From JAYZBC01 sp036339375 (GTDB taxonomy: Bacteria > Pseudomonadota > Alphaproteobacteria > MPNO01 > UBA2964), in NCBI GenBank assembly GCA_036339375.1, contig JAYZBC010000008.1, positions 1 through 36,042 of the forward strand: a stretch of DNA of 36,042 nt, given 5' to 3'. Numbering within the stretch: the stretch's first letter is position 1; the number at the start of each line of letters is the position of its first letter. Positions 1-8,505 of this stretch are shown in pieces. The notes below the pieces were generated by a model that made no database searches, was not told where the DNA came from, and saw only the letters and a list, made by a program, of their open reading frames with translations. The translations under genes were made by a program, and so were the position numbers.

Positions 1-43
1 AAGAGCTTTTAATCACCCTCTTCAATTTAATAACTTTTAAAAG

Positions 44-253
44 TTAAGCCTTTACAACTAAATTATCTGCGGAAGACTTCCCATTTTGGCCCGGGACAAG
101 TTCATATTCTACTTCTTGCCCTTCATGCAAAGTTGATAGTCCTGCCCGTTCAACGGCAGAAATATGAACAAAAGCATCACGTCCACCATCGCTTGGTTCT
201 ATAAAGCCATAACCCTTGGTTGGATTAAACCATTTAACTTTTCCAGTAGGCAT
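44..253 (-). CDS. Cold-shock protein (CspA family)
   Basis: Small single-stranded nucleic-acid-binding protein of 69 residues, a full-length cold-shock domain and nothing else. The two RNA-binding signatures are visible: RNP1-like KGYGFI (residues 13-18) and RNP2-like AFVHIS (27-32), preceded by GKVKWFNPTKG. Family members act in the cytoplasm as RNA chaperones that melt secondary structure. The ATG start is the only reasonable one. The 290 bases upstream are gene-free and AT-rich, which would allow a long 5' leader as in many csp genes, but I see no specific regulatory structure. Family assignment is secure; which csp paralogue this is cannot be told. Confidence 0.95.
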   Translation of the reverse strand: MPTGKVKWFNPTKGYGFIEPSDGGRDAFVHISAVERAGLSTLHEGQEVEYELVPGQNGKSSADNLVVKA

Positions 254-543
254 ATTTTATCCTTTTATTCTTTTTAACCTCTCACAACCAAATTTTTTAT
301 TTGATCGTTTTAGCTATACAATTTTAAAAACAATTTCAGCAACTAAACACTTAAAAAATTAAATTAGTCCCTTAGGATTTGTATTACTATTTGCTAGGTT
401 GAACGCATTATTAGGATTAATGCAATAGGCATCCTAAATTTGTTTTTTTTCAGTTAACTAAGCAAATTTTCGATAATTTAAATATTTTATTTTTAAAAAT
501 TATTTTTTCGTTTAATAACAATCTCTTAATAGTTTTATTTAAA

Positions 544-1050
544 CTAATTTATAAGAAATGATTTAGCCTCATTTGCCACTCTTTCAAATTGATTATTTTT
601 TTCTAATTTAGGTTCATCATCGGCATAATCTTCAAATCCCCTATCACGCCGGTCTTTTCCCCATTTTCGAACATAATCACGAATATCTTGCTGGGTAAGA
701 ATATAGCGAAGCAAACCATTCTGGACCTCAAGTGGAGCCACCCCATCTTCGTCTTCTGCAATGTCTTTACAAACACCGCGCAAATATTTTAAAGCATCCA
801 GAATTAAGGCAGCCTCCTCGAGGCTCCATCTTTTGTCGGGTGAAAAATTATTGCGTTCTAAAGCGCGAATTTGGTTAAACGTAATAGTTCCAGGATTTCC
901 AATTCTAGGCATCTCACTTGGTTTTGGTTTGGGTTTTGAAACAATTGTGCTTGACGGGTCATTTTGCCCTTGCCGCCTTTTATGTATCCGAAAAATTATC
1001 CATCCACCCCACAAAAGTCCAAAAACAATCATTAATGTTTCGGGATTCAT
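544..1050 (-). CDS. Hypothetical membrane-anchored protein
   Basis: Unrecognised 168-residue protein. It begins with one hydrophobic segment (about residues 5-22, LMIVFGLLWGGWIIF), followed by a basic stretch (RIHKRRQ), so it is probably N-terminally anchored with the rest in the cytoplasm. A proline/lysine-rich linker (residues 36-50) leads to a helical, charged domain ending in an acidic patch (about 140-150). No catalytic motif is visible. It is followed on the same strand by the cold-shock gene after a 290-base gap and preceded by the PagL-like gene only 22 bases away, so it may share a transcript with the latter. Codon use looks like that of the neighbours. Confidence 0.7.
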   Translation of the reverse strand: MNPETLMIVFGLLWGGWIIFRIHKRRQGQNDPSSTIVSKPKPKPSEMPRIGNPGTITFNQIRALERNNFSPDKRWSLEEAALILDALKYLRGVCKDIAEDEDGVAPLEVQNGLLRYILTQQDIRDYVRKWGKDRRDRGFEDYADDEPKLEKNNQFERVANEAKSFLIN

Positions 1051-1072
1051 AAAGTTTTTTCTCCTAAATACT

Positions 1073-1624
1073 TTAAAACCGGTAACCGAAACGGAATCCT
1101 ACAGTTTCCATACTTTCATTTGAGCCACAAAGTTTAGCATTTGATATATGGTCTAAATATGCTGAAACCGTATGTTTCTTTGATAACTTATACCCTATAT
1201 CCAAAGATTCTCTAAAAAGAACGCGACAACCTAATTCTTTCCGGTTTATTCTATCTGTTTTTTTCTTACCATCGTGAATAGCACCACCGAGGCTAAAATC
1301 GAAATACCAGCTTTTCCCAATGGGCCATTCCCATGTCAGCCCTGCATAAGCTTGGTTAGTATCACTCGCTGTATTAATGTTTACACCAAGGTGGGGTTTC
1401 GGATGCTTTAGATTTTTCAAAAATTTGGGTGAGACAAACAAAACTTCGAAATTAACATCTTTTCCACTTTCTTCTTTCCTCGAGAATGGCCCTACATCGT
1501 GTGCAGATAATCCAATCCGTAATTCTGAAATCACGCCATCATTCCCTTTCCTTTCTGCGAACGCCGGCGGAATAAAAAAAATAAAGATAATTAAATAGAT
1601 TAAAAATTTAAAATTTATCAACAT
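1073..1624 (-). CDS. PagL-like lipid A 3-O-deacylase / acyloxyacyl hydrolase
   Basis: Predicted outer-membrane beta-barrel hydrolase of the PagL family, which removes the 3-O-linked acyl chain of lipid A. The first 23 residues form a signal peptide (MLINFK, then a hydrophobic run ending AFA). The rest alternates polar and hydrophobic residues and ends in an aromatic strand, FRFGYRF, typical of outer-membrane barrels. The C-terminal DHISNA motif (H159, S161) followed by E173 reproduces the His-Ser-Glu arrangement and spacing known for PagL. Length (183 aa) is near the family's usual size. It sits 22 bases upstream of the membrane-anchored hypothetical gene. The family call is good; actual lipid A activity is inferred. 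Confidence 0.8.
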   Translation of the reverse strand: MLINFKFLIYLIIFIFFIPPAFAERKGNDGVISELRIGLSAHDVGPFSRKEESGKDVNFEVLFVSPKFLKNLKHPKPHLGVNINTASDTNQAYAGLTWEWPIGKSWYFDFSLGGAIHDGKKKTDRINRKELGCRVLFRESLDIGYKLSKKHTVSAYLDHISNAKLCGSNESMETVGFRFGYRF

Positions 1625-1753
1625 TTGATTTAAGGAATTAAATTTTATTTTGATTGTTGAATTTTATTTTGTTTACCACTTTTTTTCTACCTATTTTTTT
1701 TTCTTAAAGATAGTTTAGTTGGATGTTTATGACTTATAGGCTATCTTTAACAA

Positions 1754-1933
1754 ATGAACGAAATTAAAAGCATAAACAACCCAGAAAAAAATTCTGGGAA
1801 GGAACGAAAGACAGAATATATAGTTTTGGCTGTTCTCCTTTTTTGTGCGTTAATGGCCTTTCCAGCATTTCGAGATGTTCAGCTATTACAGGATTTTGTT
1901 ATTTCTATCTGTAGTGGACTAGGCCTTACATAA
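1754..1933 (+). CDS. Small single-pass membrane protein (59 aa), hypothetical
   Basis: A 59-codon open frame with an ATG start, encoding a hydrophilic, charged N-terminus (MNEIKSINNPEKNSGKERK) followed by one hydrophobic segment, about residues 22-39 (YIVLAVLLFCALMAFPAF). The topology is that of a small inner-membrane protein. The stop codon lies 12 bases before the 3' end of the convergent alcohol dehydrogenase gene. There is no convincing Shine-Dalgarno sequence, and no family is recognised. It fills an otherwise empty gap and the lysine-rich-then-hydrophobic order is not random-looking, but it may still be a chance frame. Confidence 0.45.
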   Translation: MNEIKSINNPEKNSGKERKTEYIVLAVLLFCALMAFPAFRDVQLLQDFVISICSGLGLT

Positions 1934-1945
1934 GTTGAATTAAAT

Positions 1946-3055
1946 TCAAAAAGTTATAACACTCCTGATTGATTCACCTGAGTGCATTAAATCAAAAGCA
2001 TTGTTTATTTCTTCAAGCGGCATTGTATGAGTAATGAGATCATCAATATTGATTTTACCTTCCATGTACCAATCAACAATTTCAGGAACTTGTGTTCGGC
2101 TTTTCGCACCACCAAACGCGGTTCCCTTCCAAACTCGTCCTGTTACAAGCTGAAAAGGCCTAGTACTAATTTCCTGTCCTGCACCCGCAACCCCAATTAT
2201 TACACTCACTCCCCAACCTCGATGACAGCATTCCAAGGCGTTTCGCATAGTCTTAATATTGCCGATACACTCAAAACTGTAATCAGCCCCTCCATCAGTA
2301 ATGTCAATCAGACAGGCAACGATATCTTCAGAAATTTCGTTTGGATTGACAAAATGTGTCATTCCAAATTTTTCTGCCAAATTTTTCTTTTTGTAGTTTA
2401 TATCTACCCCAATTATTTTATTAGCACCCGCCATACGAGCACCTTGAATAACATTTAATCCAATACCACCTAAACCGAAAACAACCACGTTTGTACCTGG
2501 TTCCACTTTGGCAGTATTAATAACAGCACCGATACCTGTAGTAACTCCGCATCCTATATAGCAGGCCTTATCAAAAGGGGCGTCCTCTCGAATTTTTGCA
2601 ACTGCAATTTCTGGAAGAACTGTATAATTGGAAAAAGTCGATGTACCCATATAGTGGAAAAGAGGCTTTTTATTTAAAGAAAAACGGCTTTTTCCATCAG
2701 GCATTAAACCCTCGCCTTGGGTATTTCTTATCGCAGTACAAAGATTGGTTTTACCTGATAAACATGATTTACAATGTCTACATTCAGGAATGTAAAGAGG
2801 AATAACGTGATCTCCTTTCTTAATACTGGTAACTTTTTTTCCAATATCGACAACAATACCAGCCCCTTCATGCCCAAGAATAACGGGAAAAAGCCCTTCA
2901 GGATCTTCTCCGGACAATGTGAAAGCATCTGTATGACAAACACCCGTCGCTTTTACCTCGACCAGAACTTCGTTGTCTTTAGGACCATCCAATTGAACAT
3001 TTTCGATAACCAGCTCTTTTCCCGCCTCATACGCCACAGCAGCTCGAACGTCCAT
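1946..3055 (-). CDS. frmA: S-(hydroxymethyl)glutathione dehydrogenase / class III alcohol dehydrogenase
   Basis: Zinc-dependent NAD+ enzyme that oxidises S-hydroxymethylglutathione, the adduct of formaldehyde and glutathione, in formaldehyde detoxification; the family also reduces S-nitrosoglutathione. The 369-residue length is canonical. Catalytic-zinc residues are visible at C40 (GVCHTD) and H62 with E63 (GHEGAG), with a third cysteine in GCGVTTG. The structural zinc cysteines are C92, C95, C98 and C106. The nucleotide-binding motif GLGGIG follows. The ATG is preceded by GGAG eight bases upstream. No S-formylglutathione hydrolase gene lies in the window, so the next pathway step must be encoded elsewhere. 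Confidence 0.95.
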   Translation of the reverse strand: MDVRAAVAYEAGKELVIENVQLDGPKDNEVLVEVKATGVCHTDAFTLSGEDPEGLFPVILGHEGAGIVVDIGKKVTSIKKGDHVIPLYIPECRHCKSCLSGKTNLCTAIRNTQGEGLMPDGKSRFSLNKKPLFHYMGTSTFSNYTVLPEIAVAKIREDAPFDKACYIGCGVTTGIGAVINTAKVEPGTNVVVFGLGGIGLNVIQGARMAGANKIIGVDINYKKKNLAEKFGMTHFVNPNEISEDIVACLIDITDGGADYSFECIGNIKTMRNALECCHRGWGVSVIIGVAGAGQEISTRPFQLVTGRVWKGTAFGGAKSRTQVPEIVDWYMEGKINIDDLITHTMPLEEINNAFDLMHSGESIRSVITF

Positions 3056-3218
3056 GTTTCTACTCCAAAAACCTGTTTTAAATTCAAATGCTTACTAAAA
3101 TTGTATAAAAAAGAATACACTAAATTCAGAATTTTTTATATGACACTTCTGGTTTTTCGAAAGTGGAATAAGCAAAAACACAGTCAGATGCAACGTACCT
3201 AGTTCAAATAAGATAAAC

Positions 3219-4445
3219 TTAAAAAGAAGGTTTTTGGGATTGGCATAAAATGGTCGCAATCGTCAAAAATAAAATAGCTCCACATATCATCAGTAAACCG
3301 GAAACCAAAAATACCCAGTTCGGGTTTCCTATATCCACAAACCAACCAAAAAGAACCGGCGTAATGGCCGCTCCTGTATCTAAACCACAGTAAACAAAGC
3401 CAAACACTCTACCACTTGCATTTTTTGGAATGACAGATCGGATCACCATATCTCGACTAGGTAGAGAAAGACCAAAAAAAACACCACTTAGAAAAAATAT
3501 AAAAAATAAATAACCACTTGAAGAAGAGATGGTCGTTAAAATCAATACAAACGAACCAGCGCAAAATAGTGCAAATGAGGCAAAAATGTCTCTGCGAACA
3601 ATTTTATCCGCAATAATACCACCAAAAAAAATTCCAACCGGCGCACCAATTAAAAAGCCAGCAAGACTTCTACTAGCAGTTATTAAATCAAAGCCCCTAT
3701 CTATAATTAAAGCTGTTGGTGTGAAATTTTGCATTCCAATCAGTCCCATCGAAAAGACTATGAAAAATAAGAAAAAAGCGACAATTACTGGCTGAAATAA
3801 AATCAAAAACGGACTATTTTTGTGTTCTTTTTCAATTATTTTTTTGTCTCCTACTTTAACTTCTTCATTAAATTTGAGAATTTCAGGACTCAAAAAAAAT
3901 AAACATACAGTTAAAAACAAACCCAATACGCCCGCAATTGCACATGCCTCCCTCCACCCCAGCCACATTGCAAGAGGGGCTAGAATTGCTGGCGCAAGAG
4001 CAAATCCCAAATGCCCACCATTCGAATGGAAACTAAAAGCCCTCCCCATAAGTTTTGGACTTACGAGGTTATTCATAATGCTATAATCAGCAGGGTGAAA
4101 AACACTGTTTCCTAAACCCGCAAAAAAGACCAAAAAGAGAAATGCTGTGTAATTTGGAACAAAGGCGTAGAGAGTTACAGAAGTGGATAAAGTAGCTAAG
4201 CCACCGAGAAGAACCAAACGGGGACCAAAACGATCAACTAAAAAACCTGCTGGGGTTTGAAATCCTGCGGATGCAATAAAAAAAACAGTAACCAATAATC
4301 CTAGTTCCGTATTACTCACAGGAAGATCTTGTTTAATTAAAGGAAAAAGTGGAGCAAGAGCTAACTGATAAAAGTGACTAAAGAGATGGACTAAGCTAAC
4401 AGCACTAATCAGTTTAATATCTTTTTCCACAAAAATACCGGGCAA
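3219..4445 (-). CDS. MFS transporter, fosmidomycin-resistance (Fsr)-like, copy 2 of a tandem pair
   Basis: Twelve-segment inner-membrane transporter of 408 residues, the same length as Fsr-type exporters. Features shared with its upstream paralogue include HLFSHFYQLALAPLF near the N-terminus, a GFLVDRFGPR loop between segments 2 and 3 (MFS signature), GNSVFHPADYSIMN, and SLPSRDMVIRSV in the C-terminal half. The start is TTG, placed directly after the TGA of the upstream copy with no gap; this gives the same N-terminal length as the paralogue, whereas a GTG five codons later would be shorter. The pair is probably co-transcribed and translationally coupled. Substrate unknown; drug or small organic acid export is a family-level guess. 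Confidence 0.85.
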   Translation of the reverse strand: MPGIFVEKDIKLISAVSLVHLFSHFYQLALAPLFPLIKQDLPVSNTELGLLVTVFFIASAGFQTPAGFLVDRFGPRLVLLGGLATLSTSVTLYAFVPNYTAFLFLVFFAGLGNSVFHPADYSIMNNLVSPKLMGRAFSFHSNGGHLGFALAPAILAPLAMWLGWREACAIAGVLGLFLTVCLFFLSPEILKFNEEVKVGDKKIIEKEHKNSPFLILFQPVIVAFFLFFIVFSMGLIGMQNFTPTALIIDRGFDLITASRSLAGFLIGAPVGIFFGGIIADKIVRRDIFASFALFCAGSFVLILTTISSSSGYLFFIFFLSGVFFGLSLPSRDMVIRSVIPKNASGRVFGFVYCGLDTGAAITPVLFGWFVDIGNPNWVFLVSGLLMICGAILFLTIATILCQSQKPSF

Positions 4446-5666
4446 TCACTCAGCTAGTACTGTAGAAGGTTTTTTTCCGGTAAATTTAGCAAGAAGAACA
4501 CTCATGACACCTAGCATCATAAAAATTCCTACAAGAATAAAAACCATTTGGGCTTCTCCCTCTGATAGAAGAAATCCAAAAACCATGGCAACTATAGCAG
4601 ACCCGAAATCCATCCCGGAGTATGTAAAGCCAAATACTTTTCCTGCTGCTCCAGAGGGGGCTACAGAACGAACAACCATATCCCGCGAAGGTTGGGCCAT
4701 GCCATAAGAAAATCCAAATAGAATAAAAATGGGGAGCAAAACTACAAGACTATTCGGTTGAAAAAAGGGAACAGTCCAAAGAAGAAATACTCCGAATGTA
4801 ACAATACTTGCCGTTGCCAATTCATGTCGTATGATTTTATCTGCTATTATGCCACCAACTAGAATTCCAAAAAGGGAACCCGTTAACTGCAGAGAAATTG
4901 TAAAACTAGACTCTTCGGTTGGGATATTTAATAAACTGCTCAATGCGTTTGGGCCTAAAGTCATCAGACCAATTGAACCCATCGCCATAAAACAGAAAAA
5001 CAAAAAAGAAAATACAGTTGCGGGTTTGAACAGAATTCCGATTTCAGACCGTAAAGGTCCAGGAGTTTTTCCTTTATCAACACCACTATCTTGGAGTTCA
5101 TGGCGTAAAAACCACATGATACACCCAACGACAATGCCAAAAATGCATAGAATTAGCATTGTCGTTCTCCAACCAAATGAGCTACCCATTAAATACATAC
5201 CGTAAGGAGTAACCGCATAACCAATCAAACCACCAAAACCGTGGATAGCATAAGCCCGACCAACTCGACTTTCGCTAATACTACCATTCAAAATGCTATA
5301 ATCTGCGGGATGAAATACAGAATTACCTAAGCCTCCAAGAAAAGATAAAACTATCATAGCGGGATAATGTTCAAAAAAGGCAAATCCTCCAGTTGCAAAA
5401 GCCAACAAAAAAAATCCTAAAAATAAAATAGGCCGAGCACCATATCTATCTACTAAAAATCCAGAACCTACCTGGCCAAACGATGAAACAACAAAAAAGA
5501 TAGTGGTTAAAAAAGCGAGCTCCCCAATTCCAAATCCATCATTTTTCATGACCAAAAAAAATAAATTAGGAAGTGCCAACTGATAAACATGGCTTACACA
5601 ATGACCAACGGATATCAGGCTGATGACTTTCAAGTCACGTTTAAGAGTGGCTAACTGCATAGCCAT
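4446..5666 (-). CDS. MFS transporter, fosmidomycin-resistance (Fsr)-like, copy 1 of a tandem pair
   Basis: Inner-membrane major facilitator protein, 406 residues and about twelve hydrophobic segments. The N-terminal GHCVSHVYQLALPNLF, the GFLVDRYGARP loop, GNSVFHPADYSILN and QPSRDMVVRSVAPSG match the next gene and the third homologue at 20557-21783, so the three are clear paralogues. The likely start is the first of two nearby ATGs (MAMQL). AAGGAA lies nine bases upstream of it. Its stop touches the start of the second copy. Upstream lies the decayed hydroxyacid dehydrogenase on the same strand, which may once have headed the same transcript. Substrate cannot be read from sequence. Confidence 0.85.
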   Translation of the reverse strand: MAMQLATLKRDLKVISLISVGHCVSHVYQLALPNLFFLVMKNDGFGIGELAFLTTIFFVVSSFGQVGSGFLVDRYGARPILFLGFFLLAFATGGFAFFEHYPAMIVLSFLGGLGNSVFHPADYSILNGSISESRVGRAYAIHGFGGLIGYAVTPYGMYLMGSSFGWRTTMLILCIFGIVVGCIMWFLRHELQDSGVDKGKTPGPLRSEIGILFKPATVFSFLFFCFMAMGSIGLMTLGPNALSSLLNIPTEESSFTISLQLTGSLFGILVGGIIADKIIRHELATASIVTFGVFLLWTVPFFQPNSLVVLLPIFILFGFSYGMAQPSRDMVVRSVAPSGAAGKVFGFTYSGMDFGSAIVAMVFGFLLSEGEAQMVFILVGIFMMLGVMSVLLAKFTGKKPSTVLAE

Positions 5667-5762
5667 TGTATTGATTCCTTGAAAAAAGAATTGGCGAGGT
5701 CAGAGAAATATAACACGCAAGTTTATTAGAAACACTCGAAATCAATTATTTAACCTTATTTA

Positions 5763-6672
5763 CTACCCATTATTTCGGTCCACAAGGTTTAGCACGAAAC
5801 CCCAAATTTTATTCTTTTGATTATTGTTGCAAAGAACTTTACCGTACTTTTAATATCAACTAGTGCTGCCGAATGTGGAGTCAAAGTTATCTTAGGGTGT
5901 TTCCAAAAAGGGTGTTTTTGAGGCAAGGGTTAACAGAAAAAACGTCTAAAACAGCTCCACTTAAAAGTTCAGAATCTAGTGAGGGGACAGGTCGATTGCA
6001 TTAACATGATCTCCTTTGCCGAATTTAATTAAGCAAGACCCTGGAGATAAATTTTCGAGCATAGATTGATTAATGATATGACAGCTCTTCTTAGTCAAAG
6101 GAAGAAGGCAAACTAAAGTCCAGGTTCTACGAAGAAAGTCTTTAACCTTTTTTCTCCATAAAAACAGCCAACCTTTTGTAAATTTTTACGGCTCCAACCA
6201 AGTACATCAAATCCCAGTCGAGTATTTCGGCACAAGCACTTCTACAAGGTGCCGAGAGCCAGTTTTCCTGCACGCCTTTTTATGGAAAGGTTTGTGATTA
6301 TTCCAACCAAATACCGTTCTTTTGTTAAATTTCATATCCCGAAAAACGGAGATGAAATCTTAAAAAACGTTATAATACATACTCCACCATACCCTGGTTT
6401 AGAGCCCCTTCATCCAAAAAAACAATGGGAACATACTCAGGAATATTTGATATTTTAAAGATATAATCGACGCCTGTGCCAAGCGAAAATAAGGGTCGAA
6501 GATACAGAATTTCTTGAAATTTTGCTTTCCATTCTCCTCATATTATTGCAAATTCGACTTTTCGGGATCACTAATACCTGACGAAATATAAATCGATAAA
6601 TCGGGAATTTTACAATTCAAACCAGTTAGCCAAGGCTTAGTGGAGGTGCCTCAACAAGAAAAATAAGGACAT
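5763..6672 (-). pseudogene. Decayed glyoxylate/hydroxypyruvate reductase A-type D-2-hydroxyacid dehydrogenase
   Basis: No long open frame exists here, yet reading the minus strand across frames recovers a family-typical protein from end to end. In order: a possible start MSLFFL (ATG at 6672); PDLSIYISSGISDPEK; LGTGVDYIFK; LNQGMVEYVL, then a stop; RLGFDVLGWSRKN; TLVCLLPLTKK; INQSMLENLSPGSCLIKFGKGDHV; after a frameshift SELLSGAVLDVF; after another HPFWKHPKITLTPHSAAL; and after another LNLVDRNNG and a stop at 5763. This is the order and spacing of GhrA-type NAD(P)H reductases (about 300 residues; 910 bases here). At least three frame changes and several internal stops make it non-functional. The catalytic-His region (TPHSAAL) and the cofactor-domain remnants remain readable, so decay seems recent. 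Confidence 0.88.
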
Positions 6673-6770
6673 TAATTTTACATAGGTTTAAGTATGGTGC
6701 TTGACTAGCTTAAAAGGGTGCGTCAAGTCTCCTTTTTTTATCAAATGTTACCTTTTGGAATATAATAATT

Positions 6771-6776
6771 GGAAGG
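6771..6776 (+). promoter_or_regulatory. Ribosome binding site deciding a GTG start
   Basis: GGAAGG lies seven bases before the GTG at 6784. The TTG at 6769 that opens the frame has no such site and overlaps this motif, so GTG is preferred as the start of the aspartate-dehydrogenase-like gene. Confidence 0.6.
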
Positions 6777-6783
6777 TTTTAAA

Positions 6784-7584
6784 GTGAAGGTTGGAATTGC
6801 AGGATTTGGATCTATTGGTAAGGTTGTTGGGGAGGCTCTAGATATTGGTATAGAAAACCTTACCCTTTCTGGCGTTTGTGGCCGCAATTATGACAAAACC
6901 AAACAAAGAATTTCCAATTTAAAATTTCCCCCTTTAATCATGCCGGCCCAAGAATTGGCTGAAAAATGTGAAGTTATCGTAGAGTGCGTGCCAAAAGCCG
7001 CATTTTTAGAAATTGCAGAACCAGTCCTTAAATTGGGAAAACTATTAATTACTGTGAGTGGCGCTGGAATCCTTGCCAACCCCCAAGTAATTGATCTTGC
7101 TAAAAACCACGGAGGAAGAATTATTCTGGCAACCGGAGCTCTATTAGGTCTAGATGCGGTGAGAGCAGCTGCAGAAGGGGATTTGATAGAAGTAAAAATG
7201 ATTACCCGAAAACCCCCCAATGCTTTGCGAAATGCTCCATATCTTTTGAATAACAATATTTCAATCGAAAACCTTAAGGAACCAAAAAAAGTTTTTGAAG
7301 GTTCAGCAAAAGAAGGAGCGGCAGGTTTCCCTGCTAATGTCAACGTTGCAGCTGCTTTAGGTCTTGCCGGTTTCGGAGCAGATCGTACCGAACTAGAAAT
7401 TTGGGCTGACCCTTCACTGACGAGGAACACTCACGCAATTTCTGTCGATTCTGATAGCGCTAAATTTTACATGAAAATAGAAAATATACAATCAAACGAA
7501 ACGCCAGGAACGGGGAAGATAACAGCCCTTAGTGTGATAGCTTGTTTACGTGGGTTAGCCGCTCCATTGAAGGTAGGGAGTTGA
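6784..7584 (+). CDS. Aspartate dehydrogenase-like NAD(P)-dependent oxidoreductase
   Basis: A 266-residue protein of the L-aspartate dehydrogenase family (NAD-binding Rossmann domain, then DUF108-type domain). Known members interconvert L-aspartate and iminoaspartate, feeding NAD synthesis or nitrogen assimilation. Visible are the N-terminal dinucleotide-binding motif VGIAGFGSIGKVV, VIVECVPKAAF, LITVSGAGILA, LATGALLGLDAVRAA, the KPPNALRNAPYLL segment, and FPANVNVAAALGLAGFGADRTE followed by the conserved NTH near the active site. GTG is chosen as start because GGAAGG precedes it. It is the first gene of an operon with a crotonase and a CoA ligase, an unusual context for an NAD-biosynthesis enzyme; the substrate may be another amino or imino acid. 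Confidence 0.8.
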   Translation: MKVGIAGFGSIGKVVGEALDIGIENLTLSGVCGRNYDKTKQRISNLKFPPLIMPAQELAEKCEVIVECVPKAAFLEIAEPVLKLGKLLITVSGAGILANPQVIDLAKNHGGRIILATGALLGLDAVRAAAEGDLIEVKMITRKPPNALRNAPYLLNNNISIENLKEPKKVFEGSAKEGAAGFPANVNVAAALGLAGFGADRTELEIWADPSLTRNTHAISVDSDSAKFYMKIENIQSNETPGTGKITALSVIACLRGLAAPLKVGS

Positions 7585-7599
7585 AGCCTGGAGAAAAAA

Positions 7600-8505
7600 A
7601 TGAAATATGAATCTATAAAATGGCGGGTTCTTGAAAACCCAAAACGCCCGGAAGAAAAATGTATTGGTTTAATTACACTTAACCGTCCAGAAGCGCTCAA
7701 CGCTATAGATGTTAAAATGCGAGTAGAGTTAGACATCCTTTGTGATGAAATAGCCAATAGCAGTCATATCAAAGTGGTAATCATTACGGGAGAAGGAAGG
7801 GGTTTTTCTGCGGGAGGCGATCTCAAAACAGAAGCCGGCCCATTAGGAGTTACTGAAGATGACTTTGATTTTGGAAATTTTGGAGCTTATAAGGAGTTAG
7901 CAAGTTACTTTTTTAACGATCTTCGTCATGAAATACTGCAAAGAGCTTTTCGAAAATTTGAAGATCTTCCTCCCATAGTAATCGCAGCTATCAACGGACC
8001 AGCAGTAGGTATTGGTCTGGAGTTATGCACCCTCTGCGATATTAGGTATGCCTCTGAAAAGGCTAAACTTGGTGAAGTCGCAGTACCCGCTGGTTTTCTT
8101 CCAGAATCAGGTGGAACCCGAAATTTACCCCGATTGGTCGGTATTGGTCGTGCAATGGAAATGATAATGACGGGCGATATCATTGAAGCATCCGCCGCAG
8201 AAAAAATTGGTCTTGTAGATCGTATTTTTCCTCATGAAAAACTCATGGAAGGAGCACTAGCATGTGCAAGCAAAATTGCAAATAATCCCTACCTTTCAGT
8301 CCGAAAAGCGAAGGAGCTTGTCAAATATTATTGGAATCAAAATAGGACGGAAGAAGGTTGGTTAAAAGAATTAAACGCCATAAAAGAAATAACTCGAACT
8401 AAAGATTGCCAAGAAGGGATCAAAGCTTTTTTAGAAAAACGTACACCTGAATTTCGTGGTCCATACTATGACAACTGGCCTTTTCCAGGACGAAATGAAG
8501 ATTGA
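7600..8505 (+). CDS. Enoyl-CoA hydratase/isomerase (crotonase) family protein
   Basis: Crotonase-fold enzyme of 301 residues acting on acyl-CoA thioesters in the cytoplasm. Oxyanion-hole segments are GRGFSAGGDLK and INGPAVGIGLELC. Both glutamates expected of a hydratase can be placed, in KLGEVAVPAG and AMEMIMTG. The CDIRYASEKAKLGE and GGTRNLPRLVG blocks are standard. It is somewhat longer than a typical 260-residue hydratase because of an insert after the first oxyanion segment (about residues 80-105) and a C-terminal tail ending FRGPYYDNWPFPG. It starts 15 bases after the preceding gene with GGAG upstream, and overlaps the following ligase gene by 11 bases, so all three are translated from one message. 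The specific acyl-CoA is unknown. Confidence 0.88.
   Translation: MKYESIKWRVLENPKRPEEKCIGLITLNRPEALNAIDVKMRVELDILCDEIANSSHIKVVIITGEGRGFSAGGDLKTEAGPLGVTEDDFDFGNFGAYKELASYFFNDLRHEILQRAFRKFEDLPPIVIAAINGPAVGIGLELCTLCDIRYASEKAKLGEVAVPAGFLPESGGTRNLPRLVGIGRAMEMIMTGDIIEASAAEKIGLVDRIFPHEKLMEGALACASKIANNPYLSVRKAKELVKYYWNQNRTEEGWLKELNAIKEITRTKDCQEGIKAFLEKRTPEFRGPYYDNWPFPGRNED

Noticed and set aside
32..45. Palindrome AACTTTTAAAAGTT beside the cold-shock gene stop
   Set aside because: Pure AT palindrome without loop or T tail, expected by chance in such DNA.
761..1123. Plus-strand open frame of 120 codons
   Set aside because: Antisense to the membrane-anchored hypothetical and the end of the PagL-like gene; no motif, no ribosome site.
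6249..6458. Plus-strand open frame of 69 codons
   Set aside because: It lies antisense to the decayed hydroxyacid dehydrogenase; the opposite strand gives clear family motifs while this frame has none.
6700..6735. CTTGAC / GTCAAG repeat followed by a T run, as a terminator
   Set aside because: Six-base arms with a 16-base loop are too weak, and the T run is separated from the stem.
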